A stretch of 64,000 nt of DNA from Thioclava sp. GXIMD4216. Lineage in GTDB: Bacteria > Pseudomonadota > Alphaproteobacteria > Rhodobacterales > Rhodobacteraceae. Below the pieces are notes generated by a model, which saw nothing but the letters and a program-made list of their open reading frames with translations, ran no database searches and was not told where the DNA came from. Shown here one piece after another: positions 1-11,000 of the stretch. Location of the stretch: positions 207,001-271,000 of the forward strand of contig NZ_CP149927.1 in assembly GCF_037949285.1 (NCBI RefSeq). Direction: 5' to 3'. Position 1 is the first letter of the stretch, and each line of letters opens with the position of its first letter. Position numbers and translations under genes: made by a program.

Positions 1-258
1 GGTTGTGCGGGTGGCACCGGCAGTGGTCAGGGCCTGCGCGGCACTCTGGGGCAGGCCCGCCCCGTTTTGCGTCAGGTCGACCACCAGCGCATCCCAGATT
101 TCGGCGGGGGCGTCCTGTGCCATTGCCTGCCCTGCACCAAGGCCGAAGCCCGAAGCCAAGCCCACCCCCAGGCATGTCATAACCAAGCTGGGGCCGCCCG
201 GCAGCCTGCGCGCCGCTTCTTTCTTGGGGGGCGTGTCGATAGGGTGATTACGGCGCAT
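1..258 (-). CDS. Exported protein of unknown function, N-terminal part only
   Basis: The first 86 codons of a minus-strand gene run off the left edge of the window. The start is an ATG at 258, and the reading frame stays open to base 1. The N-terminus is basic, then has a hydrophobic run (LVMTCLGVGLASGFGLGAG) ending in QAMAQD, which looks like a Sec signal peptide with cleavage after AMA. What follows (APAEIWDALVVDLTQ) is not a family I recognise. The start lies 11 bases inside the end of the upstream DUF1036 gene, so the two are very likely co-transcribed and translationally coupled. No function can be assigned from this fragment. Confidence 0.7.
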   Translation of the reverse strand, partial: MRRNHPIDTPPKKEAARRLPGGPSLVMTCLGVGLASGFGLGAGQAMAQDAPAEIWDALVVDLTQNGAGLPQSAAQALTTAGATRTT

Positions 259-727
259 CGGGATAGACAGAGAGCGTAAAGCCTCTTTCCTCTTTCGTAT
301 CGACTTCCAGATAGCGCGCTTCGAGATAGCCCCGTGCAAGGCAGTCGCTCTCACCGCGGATGTCGAATTGTTGCGGTGCGGCGCACATCGGGGTGGCTCC
401 CTCGACCAGCACCTTTCCGAACGGGTCGGTGGCCAGCACATAGACAAACCGCGCATGTAACGGCTGGTCGGTCAGCTGCGCGCATTGGCCCGGCCCGATC
501 ACCCACCAGCCTTTCGTTTCAAAGAGATCGTCGCGGGACTGGCCGAATGCCGCGCTGAAGACATCCAGTGTTTCATTGCACAGCCGGAAGCCCGCCGGTT
601 CGGTCTGTGCCGCGCTCCTGTCCGCGGCAAGCCCCCCGATTGCGCCCGCCAGAAGCCCTGCCACCAGCCAACTGCCCGCGCAAGGGCGCAAGCGGGAGCG
701 GGGCTGCTGTATCGCGGCGGCGGTCAT
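248..727 (-). CDS. DUF1036 family exported protein
   Basis: This gene encodes about 159 residues. I chose the ATG at 727 because GGAG lies six bases upstream; a longer reading from 823 would put a poorly ordered extension before the signal peptide. The N-terminus (RPCAGSWLVAGLLAGAIGGLAA) is a clear signal peptide or anchor. The mature part shows the DUF1036 pattern: FRLCNET near the start, a Gly-Trp-Trp core (KGWWVIGPGQC) and several paired cysteines that could form disulfides in the periplasm. DUF1036 proteins are small envelope proteins with no established biochemical role. It overlaps the next minus-strand gene by 11 bases and lies downstream of the Sel1 gene. Confidence 0.8.
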   Translation of the reverse strand: MTAAAIQQPRSRLRPCAGSWLVAGLLAGAIGGLAADRSAAQTEPAGFRLCNETLDVFSAAFGQSRDDLFETKGWWVIGPGQCAQLTDQPLHARFVYVLATDPFGKVLVEGATPMCAAPQQFDIRGESDCLARGYLEARYLEVDTKEERGFTLSVYPDAP

Positions 728-825
728 GTCGCACTCCATGCGGGCAGTCGCGGCGCAGGCGCGGGAAGGGAAAGCACGGGCTTTCACGTCACGGCCTGCG
801 GGGGTCATCATATCCCAAAGCATAG

Positions 826-856
826 CACATGGGCCTGTGGCAAGCCCATGTGTTTT
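826..856. terminator. Hairpin between the Sel1 and DUF1036 genes
   Basis: A perfect 9-bp inverted repeat (CACATGGGC at 826-834, GCCCATGTG at 844-852) with a 9-base loop is followed on the plus strand by TTTT. On the minus strand, where the neighbouring genes lie, it is preceded by AAAA but not followed by a T-run. It may be only a partial terminator or an mRNA-stabilising structure between the two minus-strand genes. Confidence 0.4.
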
Positions 857-874
857 CCTGATCTGGCGCGCGGC

Positions 875-1744
875 TCAGGGATTGGCTTTGGCCGCGGTGC
901 CTGCGCGCAGGGCGTCCATCTTGGTGCGGGCCTCTTCCTGCGCCTTGGCAAGATCTTCTGCCGAGAGCTTTTCTTCCAGCTGGTCACGCAGCTTCGCTGC
1001 GTCGGGATGGTTCCGTGCGGCTGCCAGATTGGCGTAGACATAGGCCTCGCCCAGATCTTCGGTGATGCCGGTGCCGCTCTGATAGGCCAGCGCCATCTCG
1101 TACAGCCCCAGCGCATTGCCCTGATCGGCGGTCTTCTGGAACAGCGCCACGGCCTTGGCGGGATCGGCCTTGATGCCGGTGCCGTTTTTCAGCGCAAGGC
1201 CCAGAAGGTTGCGGGCGGCGATATGGCCCTGATCGGCGGCTTTGGTCCATTCTGCCACGGCTTTGGCCTCATCCTTGGCCATGCCGCGCCCGTTCATATA
1301 GACGACACCGCAATTGAACGCGCCATTCGCATCGCCTTGGTCGGCGGCCGCGCAGACCAGCCTTGCGCCCTCTTTGTAATCGCGCACCACGCCGCGCCCG
1401 TCGAGATACATCAGGCCCAGACGGTTCTGGGCCTCGGCGGACCCCTTCTCGGCAGCGGCGCGATAGAACTCGGTCGCGCGGGCGGGGTTCTTGGCGGTGC
1501 CCAGACCCAATTCGTAGAATCGGCCCAGATAGAACCCTGCATCGGCATTGCCGGCATTCCACGCGTCTTCGAACCCTTTCGCGGCCGCTTTCACATCGCC
1601 CTTGTCAAGCGCGGCCACTGCCGGTGCAAGAGGGTCATCTGTCGGGGCGGTCTGGGTTTGCTGGGCCAGCGCCGGAATGGATGTTGCCGGAAGCGACAGG
1701 GGCAGGGCGCAAAGCGAAAGAAGAACAATAGGGGACAAGCGCAT
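875..1744 (-). CDS. Exported Sel1-like repeat protein
   Basis: The 289-residue product starts at the ATG at 1744, just before a Sec signal peptide (MRLSPIVLLSLCALPLSLPA, then ALAQQ). After a short linker come about five Sel1-like repeats of roughly 36 residues, each with the LGxxYxxGxG pattern (LGRFYELGLG, LGLMYLDGRG, CGVVYMNGRG, LGLALKNGTG, MALAYQSGTG). A charged helical tail follows, rich in Glu, Lys and Ala. Sel1 repeats form alpha-alpha superhelices used for protein-protein binding, and exported ones often act in envelope complexes. It is divergent from the giant autotransporter gene and probably heads the minus-strand transcript that includes the DUF1036 gene. The function is inferred only as scaffold or adaptor. 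Confidence 0.85.
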   Translation of the reverse strand: MRLSPIVLLSLCALPLSLPATSIPALAQQTQTAPTDDPLAPAVAALDKGDVKAAAKGFEDAWNAGNADAGFYLGRFYELGLGTAKNPARATEFYRAAAEKGSAEAQNRLGLMYLDGRGVVRDYKEGARLVCAAADQGDANGAFNCGVVYMNGRGMAKDEAKAVAEWTKAADQGHIAARNLLGLALKNGTGIKADPAKAVALFQKTADQGNALGLYEMALAYQSGTGITEDLGEAYVYANLAAARNHPDAAKLRDQLEEKLSAEDLAKAQEEARTKMDALRAGTAAKANP

Positions 1745-2026
1745 GATCTGATCCTGATTAAATAGGTCTAATGATGATTGGCCCATCGCTAGAGCGACAG
1801 GCCCGTTCATGCAAGCCCGTAAAACAGCTTCTTGCGGCAATTCGCATCCCGACTTTCGGGACGCGCGCCGGGTCGAGGCGGTATAACCGGACACGATTTA
1901 TCTCACAGGCAGAGATATTCAGCATTTATTAGAACTTGGGGCTTGCCGTACACGGTCGATCATTAATAAGAGAGGATAACTTTCTTTTCTGATCGCTTTC
2001 TATCTCGATATTCTTTGGGGGCTGGT
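1745..2026. promoter_or_regulatory. Divergent promoter region, Sel1 gene and autotransporter
   Basis: About 280 bases lie between two divergent genes. The half next to the autotransporter (about 1900-2015) is clearly AT-richer than its surroundings and carries TATTTAT-like and TTAATAAG tracts, as expected for a promoter. I see no recognisable operator, RNA gene or coding segment. A G-run at 2017-2021 could serve as ribosome-binding site for a GTG start at 2027. Confidence 0.5.
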
Positions 2027-5000
2027 GTGGTAATTCGTCATTTCATTGTTACAAAGTTCAAGCGTAACGATTTTGCAGCAGTGGCCCGCCCCCCGCGCGG
2101 CAAACGGATTGCCCTTCTCCTGCGCACCACGGCTCTGGCCTTGGCAATGATGGTCGGCGCGGGTCAGGTCTGGGCGGATAGCTATATCTGGACCGGCTCT
2201 GATGGCCAGTGGAGCGCGGATGCCAACTGGGATCTCGCCGCGACGCCGGGATCGGATGTCGCAAATCACGATACGGTCACCTTCAGCGATGGCGCAGCGA
2301 CCCGGCATGTCGACCTCGACGGGCAAAGCTGGTCGCTCAGCGGGATGACCTTTGACAGCACCACGCCCTACACGCTCAGCGATGGCAGCATCATGCTTGT
2401 GGCAACAGATAGCGGCGATCCTGCTGCGTTGAACTTCCTCGGCCCGACCAGTCCCGATCTGACGGGCGTGGGTTTCCTTCTGGCCGCCGATACCGAGATC
2501 ACCAACGCGGCCCCGCTGACCACCATCGCGGCGAATTTCTCCGGCGCAGGCAACCTGAGCGTGGACGCAGGTGATGGCAATACCGTGGTATTTACGGGCC
2601 TCAACACCCAGTTGGGCGACACGTCGGTGCAATCGGGCACCCTTGAGGTAATCGGCGGCTCGGCCCTGAGCGATTATGGGGTGGTGTCGCTGGAGAGCGC
2701 GGGCACGGCGTTGATCGTCGAGACCGCCGAGACCGTCGGCGGGCTCAGTGGTGTCGCGGGCAGCACGGTCACGCTCAATGATGACCTGACCGTGGCGAGC
2801 GGGATGACACCCCTTCCCACCACTTATGGCGGGGTGATCTCGGGCACCGGGTCTTTGATCGTCGCTGGCGCGGATCTGACGCTGTCGGGGGTCTCGGAGT
2901 ATAGCGGATCGACGGAGGTCAGCGACGGCACGCTGACGGTGACCGGGACGGGGTCTCTGGCCAGCCGGTCGGTCGAGGTGGGCGGTTCGGGTCAGCTTGC
3001 GACCGCAGGCGGGGCGCTGGAGGCCGAGGCCTCGGTGGTGCTGGATGGCGGCTGGACGCTGTCGGGCGACGAGACGGTGGCGTCGCTGTCGGGCACGGGG
3101 GCTCTGGGGCTTGGCGATGCGGATCTGACGCTGGGCTCGGTCGGGTTCTCGGGCACGGTGGAGGGCACGACTGCGGCGGTCCTGTCGGTTGCGGGCAGCA
3201 CGGGCAACAGCCTGGGCGGCGATCTGTCGGGCTTTGCGGGGACTCTGGCCCTGAGCAATGCCGATCTGTCGATTGCCGATGATCTCTCGGGCCTTGTGAC
3301 GCTGTCTTCGGGCACGCTGTCGACCAGCGCGGCGGCGCTGTCGGCGGGGGTCTCGGTGACGGGCGCGGGCGCGATCATGGCCACGGGCAGCGGCGAGACG
3401 CGGCTGTCGGGGGCGCTGGATCTGTCGGGGGCGCTGTCTTTGGGCAGCAGCGACGGGCTGGCGCTGGATATGACGGCGGGGGTGATCGACAGCGGATCGA
3501 CGCTGACGCTGACCTCGGGCAGCCTGCGGCTGGTGGATCAGGAGGCGGCGGATCTTCTGGCGGCGCTGTCCTCGACCGAGGTGCAGAGCGGCGCGGTGCT
3601 CGATCTGGACGGTCAGGCGCTGACGCTGGCGGATCTGCAGGGCGCGGGCGAGGTGAGCAGCACGTCGGCGGCGGTTCTGACGCTGGCCGATGGCACGTTC
3701 AGCGGGGCGCTTTCGGGCGCGCTGTCGCTGGTCTCGACCGGCGATCTGACGCTGTCGGGGGTCTCGGAGTATAGCGGATCGACGGAGGTCAGCGGCGGCA
3801 CGCTGACGGTGACCGGGACGGGGTCTCTGGCCAGCCGCTCGGTCGAGGTGGGCGGTTCGGGGCAGCTTGCGACCGCAGGCGGGGCGCTGGATGCCGAGGC
3901 CTCGGTGGTGCTGGATGGCGGCTGGACGCTGTCGGGCGACGAGACGGTGGCGTCGCTGTCGGGCACGGGGTCTCTGGGGCTTGGCGATGCGGATCTGACG
4001 CTGGGCTCGGTCGGGTTCTCGGGCACGGTGGAGGGCACGTCTGCGGCGGTCCTGTCGGTTGCGGGCAGCACGGGCAACAGCCTGAGCGGCGATCTGTCGG
4101 GCTTTGCGGGCACTCTGGCCCTGAGCAATGCCGATCTGTCGATTGCCGATGATCTCTCGGGCCTTGTGACGCTGTCTTCGGGCACGCTGTCGACCAGCGC
4201 GGCGGCGCTGTCGGCGGGGGTCTCGGTGACGGGCGCGGGCGCGATCATGGCCACGGGCAGCGGCGAGACGCGGCTGTCGGGGGCGCTGGATCTGTCGGGG
4301 GCGCTGTCTTTGGGCAGCAGCGACGGGCTGGCGCTGGATATGACGGCGGGGGTGATCGACAGCGGATCGACGCTGACGCTGACCTCGGGCAGCCTGCGGC
4401 TGGTGGATCAGGAGGCGGCGGATCTTCTGGCGGCGCTGTCCTCGACCGAGGTGCAGAGCGGCGCGGTGCTCGATCTGGACGGTCAGGCGCTGACGCTGGC
4501 GGATCTGCAGGGCGCGGGCGAGGTGAGCAGCACGTCGGCGGCGGTTCTGACGCTGGCCGATGGCACGTTCAGCGGGGCGCTTTCGGGCGCGCTGTCGCTG
4601 GTCTCGACCGGCGATCTGACGCTGTCGGGGGTCTCGGAGTATAGCGGATCGACGGAGGTCAGCGGCGGCACGCTGACGGTGACCGGGACGGGGTCTCTGG
4701 CCAGCCGCTCGGTCGAGGTGGGCGGTTCGGGGCAGCTTGCGACCGCAGGCGGGGCGCTGGATGCCGAGGCCTCGGTGGTGCTGGATGGCGGCTGGACGCT
4801 GTCGGGCGACGAGACGGTGGCGTCGCTGTCGGGCACGGGGTCTCTGGGGCTTGGCGATGCGGATCTGACGCTGGGCTCGGTCGGGTTCTCGGGCACGGTG
4901 GAGGGCACGTCTGCGGCGGTCCTGTCGGTTGCGGGCAGCACGGGCAACAGCCTGAGCGGCGATCTGTCGGGCTTTGCGGGCACTCTGGCCCTGAGCAATG

Positions 5001-8000
5001 CCGATCTGTCGATTGCCGATGATCTCTCGGGCCTTGTGACGCTGTCTTCGGGCACGCTGTCGACCAGCGCGGCGGCGCTGTCGGCGGGGGTCTCGGTGAC
5101 GGGCGCGGGCGCGATCATGGCCACGGGCAGCGGCGAGACGCGGCTGTCGGGGGCGCTGGATCTGTCGGGGGCGCTGTCTTTGGGCAGCAGCGACGGGCTG
5201 GCGCTGGATATGACGGCGGGGGTGATCGACAGCGGATCGACGCTGACGCTGACCTCGGGCAGCCTGCGGCTGGTGGATCAGGAGGCGGCGGATCTTCTGG
5301 CGGCGCTGTCCTCGACCGAGGTGCAGAGCGGCGCGGTGCTCGATCTGGACGGTCAGGCGCTGACGCTGGCGGATCTGCAGGGCGCGGGCGAGGTGAGCAG
5401 CACGTCGGCGGCGGTTCTGACGCTGGCCGATGGCACGTTCAGCGGGGCGCTTTCGGGCGCGCTGTCGCTGGTCTCGACCGGCGATCTGACGCTGTCGGGG
5501 GTCTCGGAGTATAGCGGATCGACGGAGGTCAGCGGCGGCACGCTGACGGTGACCGGGACGGGGTCTCTGGCCAGCCGCTCGGTCGAGGTGGGCGGTTCGG
5601 GGCAGCTTGCGACCGCAGGCGGGGCGCTGGATGCCGAGGCCTCGGTGGTGCTGGATGGCGGCTGGACGCTGTCGGGCGACGAGACGGTGGCGTCGCTGTC
5701 GGGCACGGGGTCTCTGGGGCTTGGCGATGCGGATCTGACGCTGGGCTCGGTCGGGTTCTCGGGCACGGTGGAGGGCACGTCTGCGGCGGTCCTGTCGGTT
5801 GCGGGCAGCACGGGCAACAGCCTGAGCGGCGATCTGTCGGGCTTTGCGGGCACTCTGGCCCTGAGCAATGCCGATCTGTCGATTGCCGATGATCTCTCGG
5901 GCCTTGTGACGCTGTCTTCGGGCACGCTGTCGACCAGCGCGGCGGCGCTGTCGGCGGGGGTCTCGGTGACGGGCGCGGGCGCGATCATGGCCACGGGCAG
6001 CGGCGAGACGCGGCTGTCGGGGGCGCTGGATCTGTCGGGGGCGCTGTCTTTGGGCAGCAGCGACGGGCTGGCGCTGGATATGACGGCGGGGGTGATCGAC
6101 AGCGGATCGACGCTGACGCTGACCTCGGGCAGCCTGCGGCTGGTGGATCAGGAGGCGGCGGATCTTCTGGCGGCGCTGTCCTCGACCGAGGTGCAGAGCG
6201 GCGCGGTGCTCGATCTGGACGGTCAGGCGCTGACGCTGGCGGATCTGCAGGGCGCGGGCGAGGTGAGCAGCACGTCGGCGGCGGTTCTGACGCTGGCCGA
6301 TGGCACGTTCAGCGGGGCGCTTTCGGGCGCGCTGTCGCTGGTCTCGACCGGCGATCTGACGCTGTCGGGGGCTTCGGAGTATAGCGGATCGACGGAGGTC
6401 AGCGGCGGCACGCTGACGGTGGCGGGCAGTGTCGGGGATGTCGATGTGGCCGCCGGTGCGCAGATGGATGTGCTGACTGGCGGCTCTGCGGGGCAGATCA
6501 CGCTGGCGGGATCGGGCAGCAATGCGGGCGAGATCTCGGGGCTGGTGCAGAGCGCGGGCAGCTTTGTGAACAGCGGCACCATTACCGGTGCGGTCGGCCT
6601 TTCGGGCGGGCAGTTGGAGAATGACGCAGAGGGTGCGATCGCGGGCGTGCTCGCGGTTTCTGGCGGGGCCGTGGTCACGAATGCGGGCGCGCTGGCCGCG
6701 CTGAGCCTGAGCGATGGCACCGTGACCACAACCGGCACGTTGGGGACGGCGACGGTTACGGGCGGCAGCCTGCTGAATAGTGGCATCCTGTCAGGGGATG
6801 TGCTGCTCTCGGACGGGACGCTGGACAATAGTGGCGAGCTGTCGGGCGCGACCACGGTTGAGGGCGGTACGCTTGAGAATAACGGTCTTGTCAGCGGCAG
6901 CGTGACGCTTGCTTCCGGCATGGTGAACAATACCGATACCATCACCGGTCTGGTAACGGTGGAGGGCGGCACCTTTACCAATGATGGCACGCTGGCCGGA
7001 CTGGATATTTCTGCCGGCACGCTGGTCAATCATGCAAGCGCTCAGGTGACGGGGGCGTTGACGGTCTCCGGTACGGGGCTTGTGACGAATGCGGGTTCGC
7101 TGGCCTCGGTCGAGATGACGGGCGGCACGCTGGGCAATAGTGGCACCCTGACCGAGGCCTTGGTGCAGGCGGGGGCGCTGACCAATGACTTTGGCGGGGC
7201 GATTGGCACTCTGCGCCTGAGCGAGACCGGCAGCGTGATCAATAGCGGCACTCTGGCCACGGCGATTGTCAGCGGGGGAACGCTGACCAATAGCGCCAGC
7301 GGCACCCTGACATCGGCCCTGTCGCTTCTGGCTGGCAGTGTTGTCAATGAGGGCGTGATCTCGGGCGATCTGACGCTGACCGGCGGCAGCCTGACCAATA
7401 ACGGTGCTATCCGCGCGGATCTCGATATCAGCGACGCGACGGTCACCGGTGCAGGCACGATCACTGGCGATGTGACGCTGCGCGCAGGCGGTGACCTGAC
7501 GGTGACCAGCATGCTTGACGGCTCGGTGGCGGTGCTGCTGGGCGGCACGCTGACGCTGTCGGAGGCCGATGTTTCGGGCGGGATCGACAATGCGGGCACT
7601 GTCGTGCTGAGCGGGTCGGTCAATGTGGATGGCGATTTCACCAATACCGGCACGCTGACCACCTCCGGCAGCACGCCGGTCCTGCTGACGCTGACCTCGG
7701 GCAGTTTCTATGCCGGTGGCGATATCGATGCCTCGGCCAGCAGCCTGATCATTACGGCGGGCGAGATCCAGATTCTGGCGGGCTTCAGCGTGACCGGCGA
7801 TGTCACCTATGACGGCACGGTCACCAATGCCGGTCTGGTCGAACTTGGTCAGGATCTGAAAAACAATCTGGTCAACCAGACGGGCGGTCAGGTTTCGGTG
7901 ACGGCCAATGTCGATGGGGCCGGGTTCGATGTCACCAATAGCGGCACATTCGCCATCGCGGAAGGTTTCGGGCTGGGCAATCTGGACCTGTTCCAGAACG

Positions 8001-11000
8001 AGGGCGATCTGGTTCTGGCCGACACGGCCAGCCTTGCGGCGCAGCGGTTTGCAGGCAGCGGGACCCTCACGCTGAATTCCGGTTCGGTGCTGGATATCTC
8101 GGACAGTTTCGTGCTGGGATCGGGGGGCGCTCTGACGGTCTTGGGGGCGGCGGCCTCGCTGGGCAGCAGCGCCTCGCTGACGCTTTCCTCGGGCAGTCGT
8201 CTGACAGTCGAGGACGGCCAGAGCCTGAACGGGCAGGCCACGACGGTCGATAGCGCGGGCAATATCATCGTCGGGCAGGATGCCAGCCTCGTGCTGGCGG
8301 GGCTTACCTCAAGCGGCAGCCTGACCAATAGCGGGACATTGACCACCACCACCGCCCTGACCAGCACCGGAACGCTGGTCAATAGCGGCACGATCACAAG
8401 CGGGCTGATCGTTGCGGGCGGGACGGCCACCAGCACCGGCAGCCTTGGCGACTGGACGGTGAGCGACGGGCGTCTGTCGCTTGCGGGCACAGGCGCTGCG
8501 GGGGTGATCACCGGCGGCGAGGTCGATATTGACGGCACGGTGGGCAGCATCGCGCTTTCTGGCGGCACGCTGGATCTCTCGGGGCAGTCGGGTGTGATCA
8601 CGCAGGAGGGCGGCAGCGTCACGCTTTCTGGCGGCGTGGCCGACGGGCTTGTGGCCAGTGCCGGAGAGGCGAGGCTTTCTGGCGGCACGCTGGCCGGTGC
8701 ATTGGCGGTGTCCGGCACGGCGGATGTGACAGTGGGCATGGCGCTGACCAATGCTGTGACGCTGGAAGAGGGCGCGCTGACGCTGACTGCTGCGGGCAGC
8801 ATCGCGGGGGATCTGGGCTTTGCGTCGGGCAGCTTCACCAATGCGGGCACGCTGAGCGGCAATCTGGCGCAGGATGGCGGCAGCACTGAAAATAGCGGCA
8901 CGATTTCGGGCGGCGTCATGCTGACCAATGGCAGCTTTACCAACCTCGTCGGCGGGCTCACAGGGGGCGTGACGCAATCGGGCGGCGATCTGGTCAATGC
9001 GGGCATTCTGGCCGCGCTGGAGCTTTCGGGCGGCACGGCGCTTTCAACGGGCGAGATCCTCGGAGCGGTCGATATTTCGGCGGGCAGCCTCGACAATGAC
9101 GGGACGATTGGCGGTCTGGCGACGGTCACCGGCGGTCGTCTTGACACGAGCGGTGCCATTTCCGGCGGGCTGACACTGGCGGGCACCGATGCCGAGGTCG
9201 ACAATAGCGGCAGCGTGACCGGTGCGATCACCGTCTCTGCGGGCGCGCTGACCAATAGCGGAGCGCTGAATGGCACCCTGACCCAGACCGGCGGCAGCGT
9301 GATCAACGAAAGCAACGCGACCCTTGCGGGCGATGCCACCGTGTCGGGGGGCAGCCTCGAGAATGCGGGGACGATTGGCGGCGATCTTGATCTGCTTGCG
9401 GGGAGTGTGACCAATAGCGGCAGCGTGACCGGCGATACCAGCGTGTCGGACGGGGCGCTGCTGGTGTCGGATGGTGGCAGCTTCTCGGGCGATGTGGTCC
9501 TTGCCGGTGATAGCGGCGCGGGCGGGGCTGTCGTGCAACTCTCGGGCCAGACCAGCGTGGGCGGGGATCTGGTGAATGACGGCACCATCACGACCGCCGA
9601 CAGCACGGGGGCCGGTGTCAGCGTGGCCGGTGATTTCACCAATAACGGCACGATTGACGGCTCGACAGGCCAGATCAGCATCACGGCCTCGACCATTATC
9701 GTGGCCGATACGGCCTCGGTTCTGGGCGATGTCGTGCTGGAGGGCGCACTGGTCAATGCGGGCATGGTCGAGCTGACCAATGATCTGGAAGACGATGTCA
9801 CCAACCAGCTTGGCGGCACGATCTCCGTGACCTCCGATGTGTCGGGCGCAGGCTATGACCTGACCAATGCGGGCGCGCTGGTTGTTGCGGATGCCGTGGC
9901 CTTCACCGGTCTGGGGGTGGTCGACAATAGCGGCACCATCGATCTGGGCGCAGGGGCAGAACTGGCCTCGGCCACGATGAACAATAGCGGCGAGATCACG
10001 CTGGGCGCGGGGGCCGTTCTTTCGGGCACCGGCAACACGCTCAATAATGACGGTACGATCACCGTTGGCGATGGCGGCACGGTCACCGATGCGGGCGCGA
10101 TCAACAACAGCGGTACCATCACCTATGACGGGTCGGGCGTTCTGGCCGCCGATACGGGCGATAACGGCACCGCGCTTGTCAATGACGGTCTGATCCAGAC
10201 TGTCGCAGGCGGCAATGATACCATCGTGATCGGTGATGGCAGCGCCAACAGCTTCGAGAATACCGCCACCGGCACTTTCGTCATCGGTGCGCTGGACAGC
10301 GTCGTGGCGACGCAGACCGATCTGGACAATGCGGGGGCGCTGAGCATCGGCAGCGGGGCCAGCCTGAGCCTTGCCAACCTGACCAATACCGGCACGCTGG
10401 AAAATGCCGGAACAGTGGATGTGTCTGGCAGCCTGACCAATGCGGGCGGCGCAATCGTCAATAGTGGCGCGGTCAGCGCCGATCTGGCAATGACGGCAGG
10501 CACGCTGGCCAATAGCGGTACTCTGGCCGAGGTCACGCTGGCGGGCGGCACGCTGACGCAAAGCGCAGGCAGCATTGCGGCGCTGTCGGTCACCGGTGGC
10601 AGCGCCACGCTTTCGGCGGGCAGCGTCACGGGCGATCTGGGTATCACCGGCGGCAGCGTGGAGCTGGCCGGAGCCGCCAGCGTGTCTGGCACCACCCGCG
10701 TGGGCAGCAGCGGCAGCCTGACCAATGCGGGCCAACTGGCCGATCTGGTCAGCGCGGGCACGACCGTGACAAGCGGCACGGTGACGGGGAATGCCACGAT
10801 CACCGGCGGCAGCTTCACGTCCACCGGCACCATCCTTGGCAGCGCGACGCTGTCGGGGGCGGCGCAGGCACAGCTGTCCGGCACCATCGCGGGCACTCTG
10901 GCCCTGAGCGATACGGCCAGCGCCGAGATCCTCTCCGATCTGTCGGTGGCCGAGGTCACGAACACGACCGAGAGCAGCCTGCTGCTGAGCGCGGGCACTC

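Noticed and set aside
485..1765. A 426-codon plus-strand frame over the DUF1036 and Sel1 genes
   Set aside because: Both minus-strand genes have signal peptides and recognisable families. The plus-strand product has no domain and runs across the gap between them.
3613..5994. Three identical 213-codon minus-strand frames spaced by 870 bases
   Set aside because: They are the antisense image of the tandem repeat and carry no coding signal of their own.
2873..6425. Repeat array considered as CRISPR or other non-coding array
   Set aside because: The 870-base period, open frame and absence of short spacers show a protein-coding repeat.
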